DNA from: Gemmobacter sp.
GTDB lineage: Bacteria; Pseudomonadota; Alphaproteobacteria; Rhodobacterales; Rhodobacteraceae
Length of the DNA: 10,321 bases
Assembly: GCA_030656535.1 (NCBI GenBank)
Contig: JAUSPL010000478.1
Span: 1 to 10,321, forward strand
Direction of reading: 5' to 3'
Shown one piece after another: positions 1-6,966 of the stretch. The notes beneath the pieces are model-generated. The model searched no databases, had not been told where the DNA came from, and saw only the letters and a program-made list of their open reading frames with translations. Each line of letters begins with the position of its first letter. Within the stretch, counting starts at the first letter, position 1. Position numbers and translations under genes: made by a program.

Positions 1-636
1 CTCGGCGCGGTGACGATGCTGCTGGGCCGCAACGGGGCGGGCAAGACAACAACCTTGCGCAGCATCATGGGTCTTTGGGTCCCGCATGCAGGGACGATCA
101 AGCTGGAAGGCGAGGATATCGCAGGTCTTCCCCCTTCGGCCATCGCGCGCAAGGGGGTGGCGATCGTCCCCGAGGACATGGGGATTTTCGCCAATCTGAC
201 GGTCGAGGAAAACATGATTCTGGCGGCGGTAACCGGCCCGATCGACCGCGCCCGGCTTGATTGGCTGTTTGCGGTGTTTCCGCCGTTGCGCACCTTTTGG
301 AAGATGCCTGCGGGAAATCTGTCCGGCGGGCAAAAACAGATGCTGTCCACCGCCCGCGCGATGATCGAGGAGCGCCGGTTGTACCTGATCGACGAGCCGT
401 CCAAGGGGCTGGCGCCGGCGATCATTTCGACGATGGCACGGGCCTTCAAGGAACTGAAATCCGCCGGGGCGACCATCTTGATGGTCGAGCAGAATTTCGC
501 ACTGGCCAAGGCCTTGGGCGATCATGCTGCTGTGATGGACGATGGACGCATCGTCTGGGCCGGGCAGATGGCCGAACTTGTGCAAGACGCCGAGTTGCAA
601 GAACGCCTGATGGGCCTGTCGATGGAGCATGCATGA
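1..636 (+). CDS. livF: Branched-chain amino acid type ABC transporter ATP-binding protein (LivF-like), 5' partial
   Basis: Cytoplasmic ATPase of a HAAT-family importer; it hydrolyses ATP to drive uptake through LivH/LivM. The reading frame is open from base 1, so the N-terminus lies outside the window. Visible motifs: Walker A GRNGAGKT (nt 25-48), an LTVEEN stretch after the Q-loop region, signature LSGGQ (nt 319-333), Walker B ending in LIDEP, then SKGLAP, and a switch region MVEQN with Gln where many ABC ATPases have His. DEPSxGLAP and VEQN are typical of LivF rather than LivG. The stop codon overlaps the livH start (ATGA), implying translational coupling. livG and a periplasmic binding protein would be expected upstream, outside the window. 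The true substrate is unknown: this family also carries urea, amides and other small compounds. Confidence 0.94.
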   Translation, partial: LGAVTMLLGRNGAGKTTTLRSIMGLWVPHAGTIKLEGEDIAGLPPSAIARKGVAIVPEDMGIFANLTVEENMILAAVTGPIDRARLDWLFAVFPPLRTFWKMPAGNLSGGQKQMLSTARAMIEERRLYLIDEPSKGLAPAIISTMARAFKELKSAGATILMVEQNFALAKALGDHAAVMDDGRIVWAGQMAELVQDAELQERLMGLSMEHA

Positions 637-1670
637 TGTCCGATAACGCCCCCGTTCATGCGCCGACCCTTGTCCGGCCCAATTTGCTTGCACGGATGGA
701 ACCCTGGGTGCCGGCCCTTCTGGTGCCTGTTCTGGTCGTGATGGGGTTTCTGGCCATCCCCAATACGCCCAGCTGGCTGACCCTGACCGTGAACGGGTTG
801 GCGATGGGGATGATGATCTTTGTGATCGCGTCCGGGATGACGCTGGTTTTCGGATTGATGGATGTCATCAATTTCGGCCACGGCGCGTTCATTTCCTTTG
901 GCGCATTTGTGGGTGTGTCGGTCTTGCTTGCGCTTGGGGGGTTGACCGCGTCGCCGTCGCTGGCCCTGAACCTTGTGGCCCTGATGGCGGCAGTGATCGG
1001 CGCGATGCTGGTCACGGGGGGGCTTGGCTGGGCGTTTGAACGCGTAATCGTGCGGCCCGTGTACGGCGCGCACCTGAAACAGATCCTGGTCACCATGGGT
1101 GGGCTGATCGTGGCCGAGCAGCTGATCTACGTGATCTGGGGCCCGCACGAGGTGTTCATCCTGCGGCCCGAGGCGTTGAAGGGGGCGGTGACCTTTGCCG
1201 GCGCCGCATTGGAGAAATACCGCCTTGTCGCAGTTGGGTTCGGACTTGTGGTGTTTCTGGCCATGCGCTGGGTGTTGCAGGGCACGAAGATCGGGCTGAT
1301 CGTTCGGGCAGGCGTCGAAAACCGCGAGATGGTGCAGGCACTGGGCTATCGCATCCAGTTGGTGTTCATCGGTGTCTTTGTCGCAGGCTCGGCATTGGCT
1401 GGGTTGGGGGGCGTCATGTGGGCGCTGTATCAGGAACTGATCACCGCCCATATGGGCAACGAGATCATGATCCTGGTGTTCATCGTGGTCATCATCGGCG
1501 GCCTTGGGTCGGTCGAGGGCGCCTTTATCGGGGCGCTGCTGGTCGGGTTGTTGCAGAACTATACCGCCTATCTGGAACCAAAGCTGGCGCTGGTGTCGAA
1601 CATCGCGCTGATGGTGGCGATCTTGATGTGGCGGCCGCAGGGCATGATGCCCGTTATCAAGGTGAAATAA
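633..1670 (+). CDS. livH: Branched-chain amino acid type ABC transporter permease (LivH-like)
   Basis: Inner-membrane permease of a HAAT importer, 345 aa, very hydrophobic with about eight predicted membrane segments. Recognisable LivH blocks: SGMTLVFGLMDVINFGHGAF (residues 67-86), the cytoplasmic loop VRAGVENREMVQALGY (224-239) that would contact the ATPase, IIGGLGSVEGAFIGALLVGL (287-306), and the terminal MWRPQGMMP. I chose the ATG at 633, which overlaps the livF stop (ATGA) and has GGAG five bases upstream; a second ATG follows at 636. The frame is open much further upstream, but that part only shadows livF. At about 345 aa it is slightly longer than the commonest LivH (around 290-310), because of an N-terminal extension before the first membrane segment and a longer mid-protein loop (about residues 168-195). 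Confidence 0.93.
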   Translation: MMSDNAPVHAPTLVRPNLLARMEPWVPALLVPVLVVMGFLAIPNTPSWLTLTVNGLAMGMMIFVIASGMTLVFGLMDVINFGHGAFISFGAFVGVSVLLALGGLTASPSLALNLVALMAAVIGAMLVTGGLGWAFERVIVRPVYGAHLKQILVTMGGLIVAEQLIYVIWGPHEVFILRPEALKGAVTFAGAALEKYRLVAVGFGLVVFLAMRWVLQGTKIGLIVRAGVENREMVQALGYRIQLVFIGVFVAGSALAGLGGVMWALYQELITAHMGNEIMILVFIVVIIGGLGSVEGAFIGALLVGLLQNYTAYLEPKLALVSNIALMVAILMWRPQGMMPVIKVK

Positions 1671-2737
1671 TGGGTATTCTGTCGATGGACATCTTGTCGG
1701 GAGACGGGCCAAGGTCGCGAGTTCTTGCGGTCATTCTGGTCGCCATTCTGGTCGCGCTGGCCTTTGCGCCGTTCCTGTTTCCCGGGTCGCGCGCGCTTGA
1801 AACTGCTGCGCGGATCTGCATTTTCATCGTGCTTGTCGCGTCTTATGACCTGTTGCTGGGCTATGGCGGGATCGTCAGTTTCGCGCATACCATGTTCTTT
1901 GGGCTGGGGGCTTATGGTGTCGCGCTTGCGACGGTTCATCTGGGCCGGGGCTGGGATGCGCTGGTCATCGGGACGCTGGCCGGGACTGTGCTTGCTGTTG
2001 TCGTGGCCTTTGTCATCGCGCTGTTTTCCCTGCGGGTGCGGGCGATATTTTTCGCGATGATCACCTTGGCGGTGGCGTCGGCGGTGGCGGTTCTGGTGTC
2101 GCAACTGTCCTGGCTGACGGGGGGCGAGGACGGCATGAACCTGACAATTCCGCGCGAACTGACCCCGGCGTTCAAACCGATCGACGGCAAGGTGTTCGGC
2201 ACAACGATCAACGGTCGGGTTCTGAACTACTATCTTGTGTTCCTGTCATGCCTTGCGCTGTTCCTGATCTTGTTGCGGGTGGTGAACTCGCCCTTTGGGC
2301 GGGTCTTGCTCGCGATCCGTGAAAACGCGTTCCGGGCCGAGGCGATCGGCTACAAGGTCGTCTTGTACCGGACAGCGGCGACCTGCCTTTCCGCCGCGGT
2401 CGCGGCCCTGGCTGGGGCATTGTATGCAATCTGGTTGCGCTATGTCGGGCCGGGAACCACCCTGTCGATGGAAATCATGATCGACATTCTGCTGATGGTG
2501 GTGATCGGGGGGATGGGAACGATCTGGGGGGCGGTGATCGGGGCCACGCTGTTTACACTGGCGCAATCCTATCTTCAGGACCTGATGTCGAAGGCTGCAG
2601 AGGCGACGGCGGGGCTGCCGCTGATCCCTGACCTGTTGAATCCTGACCGCTGGTTGCTGTGGCTTGGGGTGCTGTTCATCCTGTCGGTCTACTTCTTTCC
2701 CTCGGGCATTGTGGGCCGACTGCGGGCGCGGGGCTGA
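1670..2737 (+). CDS. livM: Branched-chain amino acid type ABC transporter permease (LivM-like)
   Basis: Second inner-membrane permease of the importer, pairing with LivH; 355 aa. LivM hallmarks: LLLGYGGIVSFAHTMFFGLGAY (starts at residue 61), a cytoplasmic loop AIRENAFRAEAIGYKVVLYR (215-234), and IGGMGTIWGAVIGATLFTL (279-297). The N-terminus (residues 1-15) is polar, followed by a membrane segment at about 17-38. The ATG at 1670 shares its A with the livH stop (TAATG), and AAGGTG lies five bases upstream, so coupled translation is very likely. The loop before the last membrane helices (about 305-330) is somewhat long, with SKAAEATAGLPLIPDLLNP, as in many LivM proteins that carry an extra segment there. 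The next gene starts three bases after the stop. Confidence 0.93.
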   Translation: MGILSMDILSGDGPRSRVLAVILVAILVALAFAPFLFPGSRALETAARICIFIVLVASYDLLLGYGGIVSFAHTMFFGLGAYGVALATVHLGRGWDALVIGTLAGTVLAVVVAFVIALFSLRVRAIFFAMITLAVASAVAVLVSQLSWLTGGEDGMNLTIPRELTPAFKPIDGKVFGTTINGRVLNYYLVFLSCLALFLILLRVVNSPFGRVLLAIRENAFRAEAIGYKVVLYRTAATCLSAAVAALAGALYAIWLRYVGPGTTLSMEIMIDILLMVVIGGMGTIWGAVIGATLFTLAQSYLQDLMSKAAEATAGLPLIPDLLNPDRWLLWLGVLFILSVYFFPSGIVGRLRARG

Positions 2738-2740
2738 GCG

Positions 2741-3505
2741 GTGCCGGCCCTCGCCCGCCCGCTGGTCTTTTTGCACGGCTGGTCGATGTCGGGGGCCGTT
2801 TTCGACGATGCCCTTCGGCGGCTTTCCCGGGACTTTCGCTGCTATGCGCCCGATTTTCCCGGCCACGGTGCGGTGCCAGGTCGTCCGCTGACGATCGACG
2901 GCTGTGCGCAGGTTCTTGAGGATTTGCTGGTATCGCAAGACCTGGCCGGCGCGGTCTTGATCGGCTGGTCGATGGGCGCGACGGTCGCATGGCACCATGC
3001 GGCGCGGTTCGGGACCGCGCGCACCGCCGGGATCGTCAGTCTGGACATGAGCCCGCGCACGGTGAACGACGACGATTGGCAACTGGGCTTGCGCGGCCAG
3101 ACCGCCGCCAGCGCAGCCGCGCAGACAGCCTGGTTTCGCACACATTGGCCCAAGGCGGCAGAGATGGTCGCGGCCGGCATGTTCGGTGCCCAGGGGACGT
3201 CGCCCCTGATGTCCGCGGCCCAGGTCGAGGCGCAGATCCTCACCCGCGATCCGGAGGCAATGGCCGACATGTGGGCCAGCCTGACCAGCGCCGACCTGCG
3301 CGCTGACATCGCCCGCTTGCAGGTTCCGATGCTGGTCATCCACGGGGCGCAAAGCAAACTATACAGCCGCGATACCGCGCTTTGGCTGACGCGGACTGCG
3401 CCGCATGCCCAGAGGGTAGAGTTCTTGCGCGCAGGACATTCCCCGCACCTTGAATCACCAGAGGATTTTGCCGACGTCCTGGTCGAATTTTCCCGCGCGT
3501 TGTGA
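2741..3505 (+). CDS. Alpha/beta hydrolase co-transcribed with the transporter
   Basis: Cytoplasmic alpha/beta-hydrolase fold enzyme, 254 aa, no signal peptide. Visible: oxyanion region LVFLHGWSMSG (residues 8-18), DFPGHG (38-43), nucleophile elbow GWSMG with Ser77, and catalytic His233 in AGHSPHLE. The usual acid position (HGxxD after strand 7) reads HGAQS, with Ser205, so the triad acid must sit elsewhere: Asp211 nearby, or Asp102 after strand 6, are candidates. Overall it looks BioH-like in size and spacing, but I cannot assign pimeloyl-ACP esterase activity, and no other biotin gene is visible. The GTG start lies three bases after livM with only a weak ribosome binding site, which fits coupled translation. 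Membership in the importer operon suggests it acts on the imported compound or a derivative (an ester or amide); that is inference. The substrate is unknown. Confidence 0.85.
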   Translation: MPALARPLVFLHGWSMSGAVFDDALRRLSRDFRCYAPDFPGHGAVPGRPLTIDGCAQVLEDLLVSQDLAGAVLIGWSMGATVAWHHAARFGTARTAGIVSLDMSPRTVNDDDWQLGLRGQTAASAAAQTAWFRTHWPKAAEMVAAGMFGAQGTSPLMSAAQVEAQILTRDPEAMADMWASLTSADLRADIARLQVPMLVIHGAQSKLYSRDTALWLTRTAPHAQRVEFLRAGHSPHLESPEDFADVLVEFSRAL

Positions 3506-3509
3506 GGCG

Positions 3510-3526
3510 CTGCCGGTCCGGGGCAG
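3510..3526. terminator. Weak hairpin between convergent genes
   Basis: A 5-bp stem CTGCC/GGCAG with a 7-base loop lies in the 25-bp gap between the hydrolase stop and the regulator stop. No U-run follows on either strand, so it is not a standard intrinsic terminator. It could slow polymerase or help a Rho-dependent end. Low confidence. Confidence 0.2.
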
Positions 3527-3530
3527 GGGG

Positions 3531-4094
3531 CTAAAGCCAGGGCGGCGTACAGGCCGACACCACCACCACCTCGGCGTCCGACAGGTTGCGAAACCGGTGC
3601 GGGACAGTGCTGTCGAACAAGAACCCGTCCCCCGCCCGCAGCACCCGGACCTGCGCGCCCACGGTCACCTCCAATTCGCCGGTGATGACGATGCCGCCCT
3701 CGGTGGAATCGTGCGCCAGCATTGCCCGCCCGGTGTCCGCACCCGGTTCGTAGATTTCGTGCAATATCTGCAGATTATGGGCTCGTGCGTCGCCCACTTG
3801 GGTGATCGTGACGCGGGCACCCCCTGCCACCCGTCCGGTCAGGTTGCGCCGTTCGTCTGCCGAAAAGAACACCTGTGCTGCGTCATCGCGTGGCGGGTCA
3901 AAGAATTCGGCCATGCTCATGCTCAGCCCGCTCAGGATCTTGCGCAAAGATGCGACCGAAGGTGAGGATCGGTTCGTCTCCAGCATGGAAATCTGGCCAT
4001 GTGGAACCCCAGCCGCAAGCGCAAGTTCCCGCTGAGACAGTCCCTTTTCCGTGCGAACTGTCCGCAATCGCGCCCCAAGATCGAAATCGTCCAT
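3531..4094 (-). CDS. XRE-family transcriptional regulator with C-terminal cupin domain (PuuR-like)
   Basis: DNA-binding regulator, 187 aa. An XRE-type helix-turn-helix spans about residues 8-62 (LRTVRTEKGLSQRELALAAG, then ISMLETNRSSPS and LRKILSGL). A linker follows, then a small cupin domain at about 108-180 with H128, E132 and the motif GDGFLFDSTVPHRF (155-168, His166). The ending SACTPPWL resembles the C-terminus of PuuR-type proteins, in which the cupin senses putrescine or related amines. It is divergent from a GabT-type aminotransferase, as expected for a local repressor of GABA/polyamine catabolism. The ATG has GGAGG eight bases upstream (4103-4107 on the plus strand). Cupin metal binding looks incomplete: the second His of motif 1 is missing, so ligand binding without a metal is possible. 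The exact effector is unknown. Confidence 0.9.
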   Translation of the reverse strand: MDDFDLGARLRTVRTEKGLSQRELALAAGVPHGQISMLETNRSSPSVASLRKILSGLSMSMAEFFDPPRDDAAQVFFSADERRNLTGRVAGGARVTITQVGDARAHNLQILHEIYEPGADTGRAMLAHDSTEGGIVITGELEVTVGAQVRVLRAGDGFLFDSTVPHRFRNLSDAEVVVVSACTPPWL

Positions 4095-4121
4095 CCACCT
4101 TGCCTCCGCTTCCTTGACCTT

Positions 4122-4149
4122 AGTCTAGCCTGTCCAAGCTGGATCACAA
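4122..4149 (-). promoter_or_regulatory. Candidate promoter of the PuuR-like regulator
   Basis: On the minus strand, TTGTGA (4149-4144) and TAGACT (4127-4122) are separated by 16 bp. Each matches four of six bases of the sigma-70 consensus. The predicted start would leave a short leader before the regulator ATG. Read by eye and not tested. Confidence 0.35.
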
Positions 4150-4154
4150 AGCAT

Positions 4155-4183
4155 TTGCTCAATATATTGAACGCGATTACACT
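4155..4183 (+). promoter_or_regulatory. Candidate promoter of the aminotransferase gene
   Basis: TTGCTC (4155-4160) and TACACT (4178-4183) are separated by 17 bp; matches to the -35 and -10 consensus are three and four of six. The palindrome at 4159-4170 overlaps the -35 box and spacer, which is where a repressor would block polymerase. A good ribosome binding site, AGGAGA (4197-4202), lies seven bases before the ATG. Confidence 0.35.
4159..4173. promoter_or_regulatory. Palindromic operator candidate for the PuuR-like regulator
   Basis: TCAATATATTGA (4159-4170) is a perfect 12-bp palindrome in the short divergent region between the regulator and gabT. The 15 bases TCAATATATTGAACG match 11 of 15 positions of the E. 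coli PuuR recognition sequence as I recall it (AAAATATAATGAACA). The site overlaps the best forward promoter candidate, consistent with repression of gabT. The literature motif is from memory and binding is inferred. Confidence 0.45.
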
Positions 4184-4209
4184 TCGGCCAACCCATAGGA
4201 GAATCCGTC

Positions 4210-5508
4210 ATGACCACCAATGCTGACCTGCGCGCCCGCCAATCTGCCGCCGTCGCGAATGGCGTTGCCACCCGCGGCATTTACGCAGCCCGCGCAGAAA
4301 ATGCCGAGCTGTGGGATGTGGAGGGCAAGCGGTATCTGGATTTCGCGGCAGGGATCGCGGTGAACAACACCGGCCACCGCCACCCCAAGGTGATGGCTGC
4401 TGTGGCCGAGCAGGCGCTGGCCTTTACCCATACCTCGTTCAACGTGGCCCCCTATGAGGGCTATGTGTCTTTGGCAGAACGGCTGAACACGCTGGCACCG
4501 GGGGATGCGCCCAAGAAAACGATGTTCGTGACCACCGGCGTCGAGGCGGTGGAAAATGCGGTCAAGATCGCGCGCGCCTACACCGGACGGACCGGCGTTA
4601 TCGCCTTTGGCGGCGCGTTTCATGGCCGCACCATGCTTGGCATGGCATTGACCGGCAAGGTAAAGCCCTACAAGGCCGGGTTCGGGCCGTTCCCGGCCGA
4701 GATCTTTCACTCGGCCTTCCCGTCCGAATATCACGGGATCTCGGTCGCAGAGGCGTTGCGCGGGCTGGACGGGTTGTTCCTCAATTCGATCGACCCCAAA
4801 CGCGTGGCGGCCTTCATCATTGAACCCGTGCAGGGTGAGGGTGGGTTCAACGTCGCACCGCCGGAATTCCTGCGTGCGCTGCGCGAACGCGCGGATGCGC
4901 ATGGCATCTTGCTGATTGCGGATGAAATTCAGGCGGGGATGGCGCGCACCGGCAAAATGTTCTGCTTTGAACATGCGGGTGTGGTGCCGGATCTGATCAC
5001 CATGGCAAAGGGCCTTGCGGGTGGATTTCCGTTGTCGGCGGTCACAGGCCGGGCGGATGTGATCGACGCGGCCCCGGTTGGCGGGTTGGGCGGCACCTAT
5101 GCCGGCAACCCGTTGGCCATCGCTGCAGCCCATGCCGTGCTGGATGTGATCGCCGAGGAAAACCTGTGCGCCCGTGCCTCTGAAATCGGCGACCGGATCA
5201 CGGCCCGTCTGCGCGCCGTCCAGAATCGGCAGGGGATGGAGGCCATTGGTGATGTGCGTGGCTTGGGTGCAATGGTGGCGTTTGAACTGGTCACCGACCG
5301 CAGCAGCAAGACCCCTGACGCAGCCTTGACCAACGCGATCATAGCCGAAGCAGAGGCCCGCGGCCTGATCATGATATCCTGCGGGATGTTTGCGAACGTG
5401 GTGCGGTTGCTGCCGCCACTGACCACCCCGATGGCGCAGGTCGACGAGGCGATGGACATTATCGAGGCCTCGATCGAGGCGGCGATAACCCGTTTGGCTG
5501 CCGCCTGA
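4210..5508 (+). CDS. gabT: 4-aminobutyrate aminotransferase (GabT/PuuE type, class III, PLP-dependent)
   Basis: Transfers the amino group of GABA to 2-oxoglutarate, giving succinate semialdehyde and glutamate in the cytoplasm. Length 432 aa, normal for the family. Visible: the TTGVEAVENAVKIARAYTG phosphate-binding block (108-126), FHGRT with substrate-binding Arg140, IIEPVQGEGGF (Glu205, Glu210), cofactor Asp238 in ADEIQ, and the Schiff-base lysine Lys267 in TMAKGLAGGFPLSA. These positions sit one residue below the E. coli GabT active-site numbers as I remember them (R141, E211, D239, K268), so all key residues are present. The ATG has AGGAGA seven bases upstream. It is divergent from the PuuR-like regulator, which probably represses it. 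No succinate semialdehyde dehydrogenase gene is adjacent. 5-Aminovalerate or another omega-amino acid is an alternative substrate. Confidence 0.92.
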   Translation: MTTNADLRARQSAAVANGVATRGIYAARAENAELWDVEGKRYLDFAAGIAVNNTGHRHPKVMAAVAEQALAFTHTSFNVAPYEGYVSLAERLNTLAPGDAPKKTMFVTTGVEAVENAVKIARAYTGRTGVIAFGGAFHGRTMLGMALTGKVKPYKAGFGPFPAEIFHSAFPSEYHGISVAEALRGLDGLFLNSIDPKRVAAFIIEPVQGEGGFNVAPPEFLRALRERADAHGILLIADEIQAGMARTGKMFCFEHAGVVPDLITMAKGLAGGFPLSAVTGRADVIDAAPVGGLGGTYAGNPLAIAAAHAVLDVIAEENLCARASEIGDRITARLRAVQNRQGMEAIGDVRGLGAMVAFELVTDRSSKTPDAALTNAIIAEAEARGLIMISCGMFANVVRLLPPLTTPMAQVDEAMDIIEASIEAAITRLAAA

Positions 5509-5529
5509 CCAGCAGGCGTTTGCGTATTG

Positions 5530-5584
5530 AAACGTCCGGCTTTGGACGTTTGCCGCAAGATGACTGGCGTTGTCTTGCGGCAAA
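5530..5584. terminator. Two adjoining hairpins downstream of gabT
   Basis: First stem: AAACGTCC (5530-5537) with GGACGTTT (5544-5551), an 8-bp perfect stem with a 6-base loop. Second stem: TTTGCCGCAAGA (5549-5560) with TCTTGCGGCAAA (5573-5584), a 12-bp perfect stem that extends inward by two G-U and two Watson-Crick pairs to a 4-base loop. The two share three bases. No strong U-run follows, so they may block exonucleases or end transcription in both directions between the convergent genes rather than act as a textbook intrinsic terminator. Confidence 0.5.
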
Positions 5585-5633
5585 TATCAAAGAGATGGAC
5601 CTGACCCGGCTGCGCAAAATTGGGCGCGCGCGG

Positions 5634-5656
5634 GCGAAAACGGGGCTGACTGCCCC
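5634..5656 (-). terminator. Candidate intrinsic terminator of the ybjN-proC-csaA-dehydrogenase operon
   Basis: On the minus strand GGGGC, a 5-base loop AGTCA and GCCCC form a G/C-only stem (5656-5642), followed two bases later by TTTT. It begins about 25 bases after the dehydrogenase stop. The stem is short and the U-run brief, so efficiency is uncertain. Confidence 0.4.
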
Positions 5657-5680
5657 CTTCCAAGCCGGGCACCCGATATG

Positions 5681-6637
5681 TCAGACCCGGTTGGGCGGTA
5701 CCTTTCCGTCAAAGAACGCAAACAGGTTTTCGACCGCCATCAGACCCATTGCTTCGCGCACCTCCAAGGCTGCTGTGCCCAGATGAGGCAGCAAGACCAC
5801 GTTGTCCAGCGCGCGCAGGGCGTCGGGCACCTTGGGCTCGAACTCATAGACGTCGAGGCCCGCACCTGCGATCTTGCGCGACGTCAGGGCCTCGATCAGG
5901 GCGGATTCTTCGACAATGTCGCCGCGGGCGATGTTGACCAGAATGCCGTTCGGTTGCATCGCGGCCAGTGCCGTTTCGTCGATCATGTGGCGCGTGCCGG
6001 GGCCGCCGGGGACCGCGATGACCACGATGTCCTGCGCCATGACCTCGGCCAGCGTTTCCACCTGTTGGGCAGGCATGCCGGGATCTGCAATTTGTGATCG
6101 GTTGAAGAACGTCACCTTCATCCCGAACCCAAAATGCGCCCGGCGCGCAATGGCCTTGCCGATGCGGCCCATGCCGACGATACCCAGCCGCTTGCCGGTC
6201 ACGTGCTGGCCCAACATCTGTGTGGGGTGCCAGCCTTCCCATAGCCCGGCACGGACCAGCCGCTCGCCTTCGCCCGCGCGCCTTGCCGTCATCAGGATCA
6301 GCGTCAGTGCAATGTCGGCCGTCGCGTCGGTCACGGCACCGGGGGTGTTGGAGACCTCGACCCCAGCGGCGCGCGCCGCCGCCACGTCGATATGGTTGTA
6401 GCCCACACCGAAGTTGGCCAGCATCCGGCAGCGCGGGGCATGGGCGCGCGTGAAGACATCCGCCGTGAATGCATCGCCCAGCGTGGGCAGCACCGCGTCA
6501 TAATCTTGCAGGGCGGCCAGGGCTGCCGCTTCGGTCAGGGGGGTGGTGTCTTCACGGATGGTCAGCTCGAACCGGGTCATGGCCTGGGTGATGACCTGGT
6601 CGGGCAGTTTGCGGGTGATCAGGATCTGGGGTGTCAA
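5681..6637 (-). CDS. D-isomer specific 2-hydroxyacid dehydrogenase (glyoxylate/hydroxypyruvate reductase-like)
   Basis: NAD(P)-dependent cytoplasmic oxidoreductase of the D-2-hydroxyacid dehydrogenase family, 318 aa (normal length). Visible: NFGVGYNHIDVAAARAAGV (75-93), Rossmann motif GMGRIG (155-160), and the catalytic triad Arg238 (NIARGD), Glu267 (YEFEP) and His285 (LPHLGTAA). The Arg180 following the second Rossmann strand (FFNRS) favours NADPH, as in glyoxylate/hydroxypyruvate reductases; this is inference. The start is TTG at 6637-6635: it overlaps the csaA stop (TTGA) and has AAGGAGG nine bases upstream (6653-6647 on the minus strand), which decides the start. The usual PLTPET-like stretch reads PGGPGT (210-215), a mild departure. 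It is the last gene of the operon. Substrate not assigned. Confidence 0.88.
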   Translation of the reverse strand: MTPQILITRKLPDQVITQAMTRFELTIREDTTPLTEAAALAALQDYDAVLPTLGDAFTADVFTRAHAPRCRMLANFGVGYNHIDVAAARAAGVEVSNTPGAVTDATADIALTLILMTARRAGEGERLVRAGLWEGWHPTQMLGQHVTGKRLGIVGMGRIGKAIARRAHFGFGMKVTFFNRSQIADPGMPAQQVETLAEVMAQDIVVIAVPGGPGTRHMIDETALAAMQPNGILVNIARGDIVEESALIEALTSRKIAGAGLDVYEFEPKVPDALRALDNVVLLPHLGTAALEVREAMGLMAVENLFAFFDGKVPPNRV

Positions 6638-6966
6638 AACAGGCGTCCTCCTTGCGGAACAGTGTGTCCGGGACCGATCAGCACGACCTCGCCATCCGCA
6701 TCCGGCACCCCGAGCACCAGAACTTCAGACAGGACCTTGCCAATCTGGCGGGGGGGGAAGTTCACGACGGCCAGCACCTGCCGCCCGACAAGGGCGTCGG
6801 GCGTGTAGTGTTTCGTGATCTGCGCCGACGACTTCTTTTCGCCGATGTCAGCGCCGAAATCGACCCATAGCTTGATGGCCGGTTTGCGCGCCTCGGGAAA
6901 GGGTTCGGCGCGGGTTATGGTGCCGACGCGGATATCGACCTTCTCGAAATCATTCCAGGTGATCAT
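6634..6966 (-). CDS. csaA: CsaA/YgjH-type tRNA-binding domain protein
   Basis: Stand-alone OB-fold tRNA-binding protein of 110 aa, the usual length. Known relatives are B. subtilis CsaA, described as a secretion chaperone, and E. coli YgjH, which binds tRNA. The sequence shows the full family pattern: FEKVDIRVGTI (7-17), FPEARKPAIKLWVDFG (23-38), KKSSAQITKHY (44-54), VVNFPPRQIGKVLSEVLVLG (67-86) and the terminal VPQGG. The ATG overlaps the proC stop (ATGA), and the stop overlaps the TTG of the following dehydrogenase, so all three are probably coupled. NFPPR is encoded by a run of eight C (8 G at 6750-6757 on the plus strand), a slippage-prone tract, but the frame is intact. The cellular role here is unknown. 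Confidence 0.92.
   Translation of the reverse strand: MITWNDFEKVDIRVGTITRAEPFPEARKPAIKLWVDFGADIGEKKSSAQITKHYTPDALVGRQVLAVVNFPPRQIGKVLSEVLVLGVPDADGEVVLIGPGHTVPQGGRLF

Noticed and set aside
522..1712. Long (-) strand open frame antisense to livH
   Set aside because: Rich in His, Gln, Arg and Pro with no family pattern; it mirrors the high-GC livH gene, whose protein is clearly recognisable.
2246..3352. Long (-) strand open frame over livM and the hydrolase
   Set aside because: Shadow of two well-supported (+) genes; low-complexity Arg/Pro/Gln-rich translation.
4114..4142. TTGACC as a forward -35 box for gabT
   Set aside because: No acceptable -10 at 16-18 bp spacing; the pair at 4155-4183 is better placed.
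4177..5583. 468-codon (-) strand open frame antisense to gabT
   Set aside because: gabT has every catalytic residue; the antisense translation has no recognisable domain and no ribosome binding site.
5570..6097. (+) strand open frame antisense to the dehydrogenase
   Set aside because: The opposite strand encodes a complete dehydrogenase with its catalytic triad.
6750..6757. Run of eight G in csaA as a frameshift
   Set aside because: The csaA reading frame is intact and full-length on both sides of the tract.
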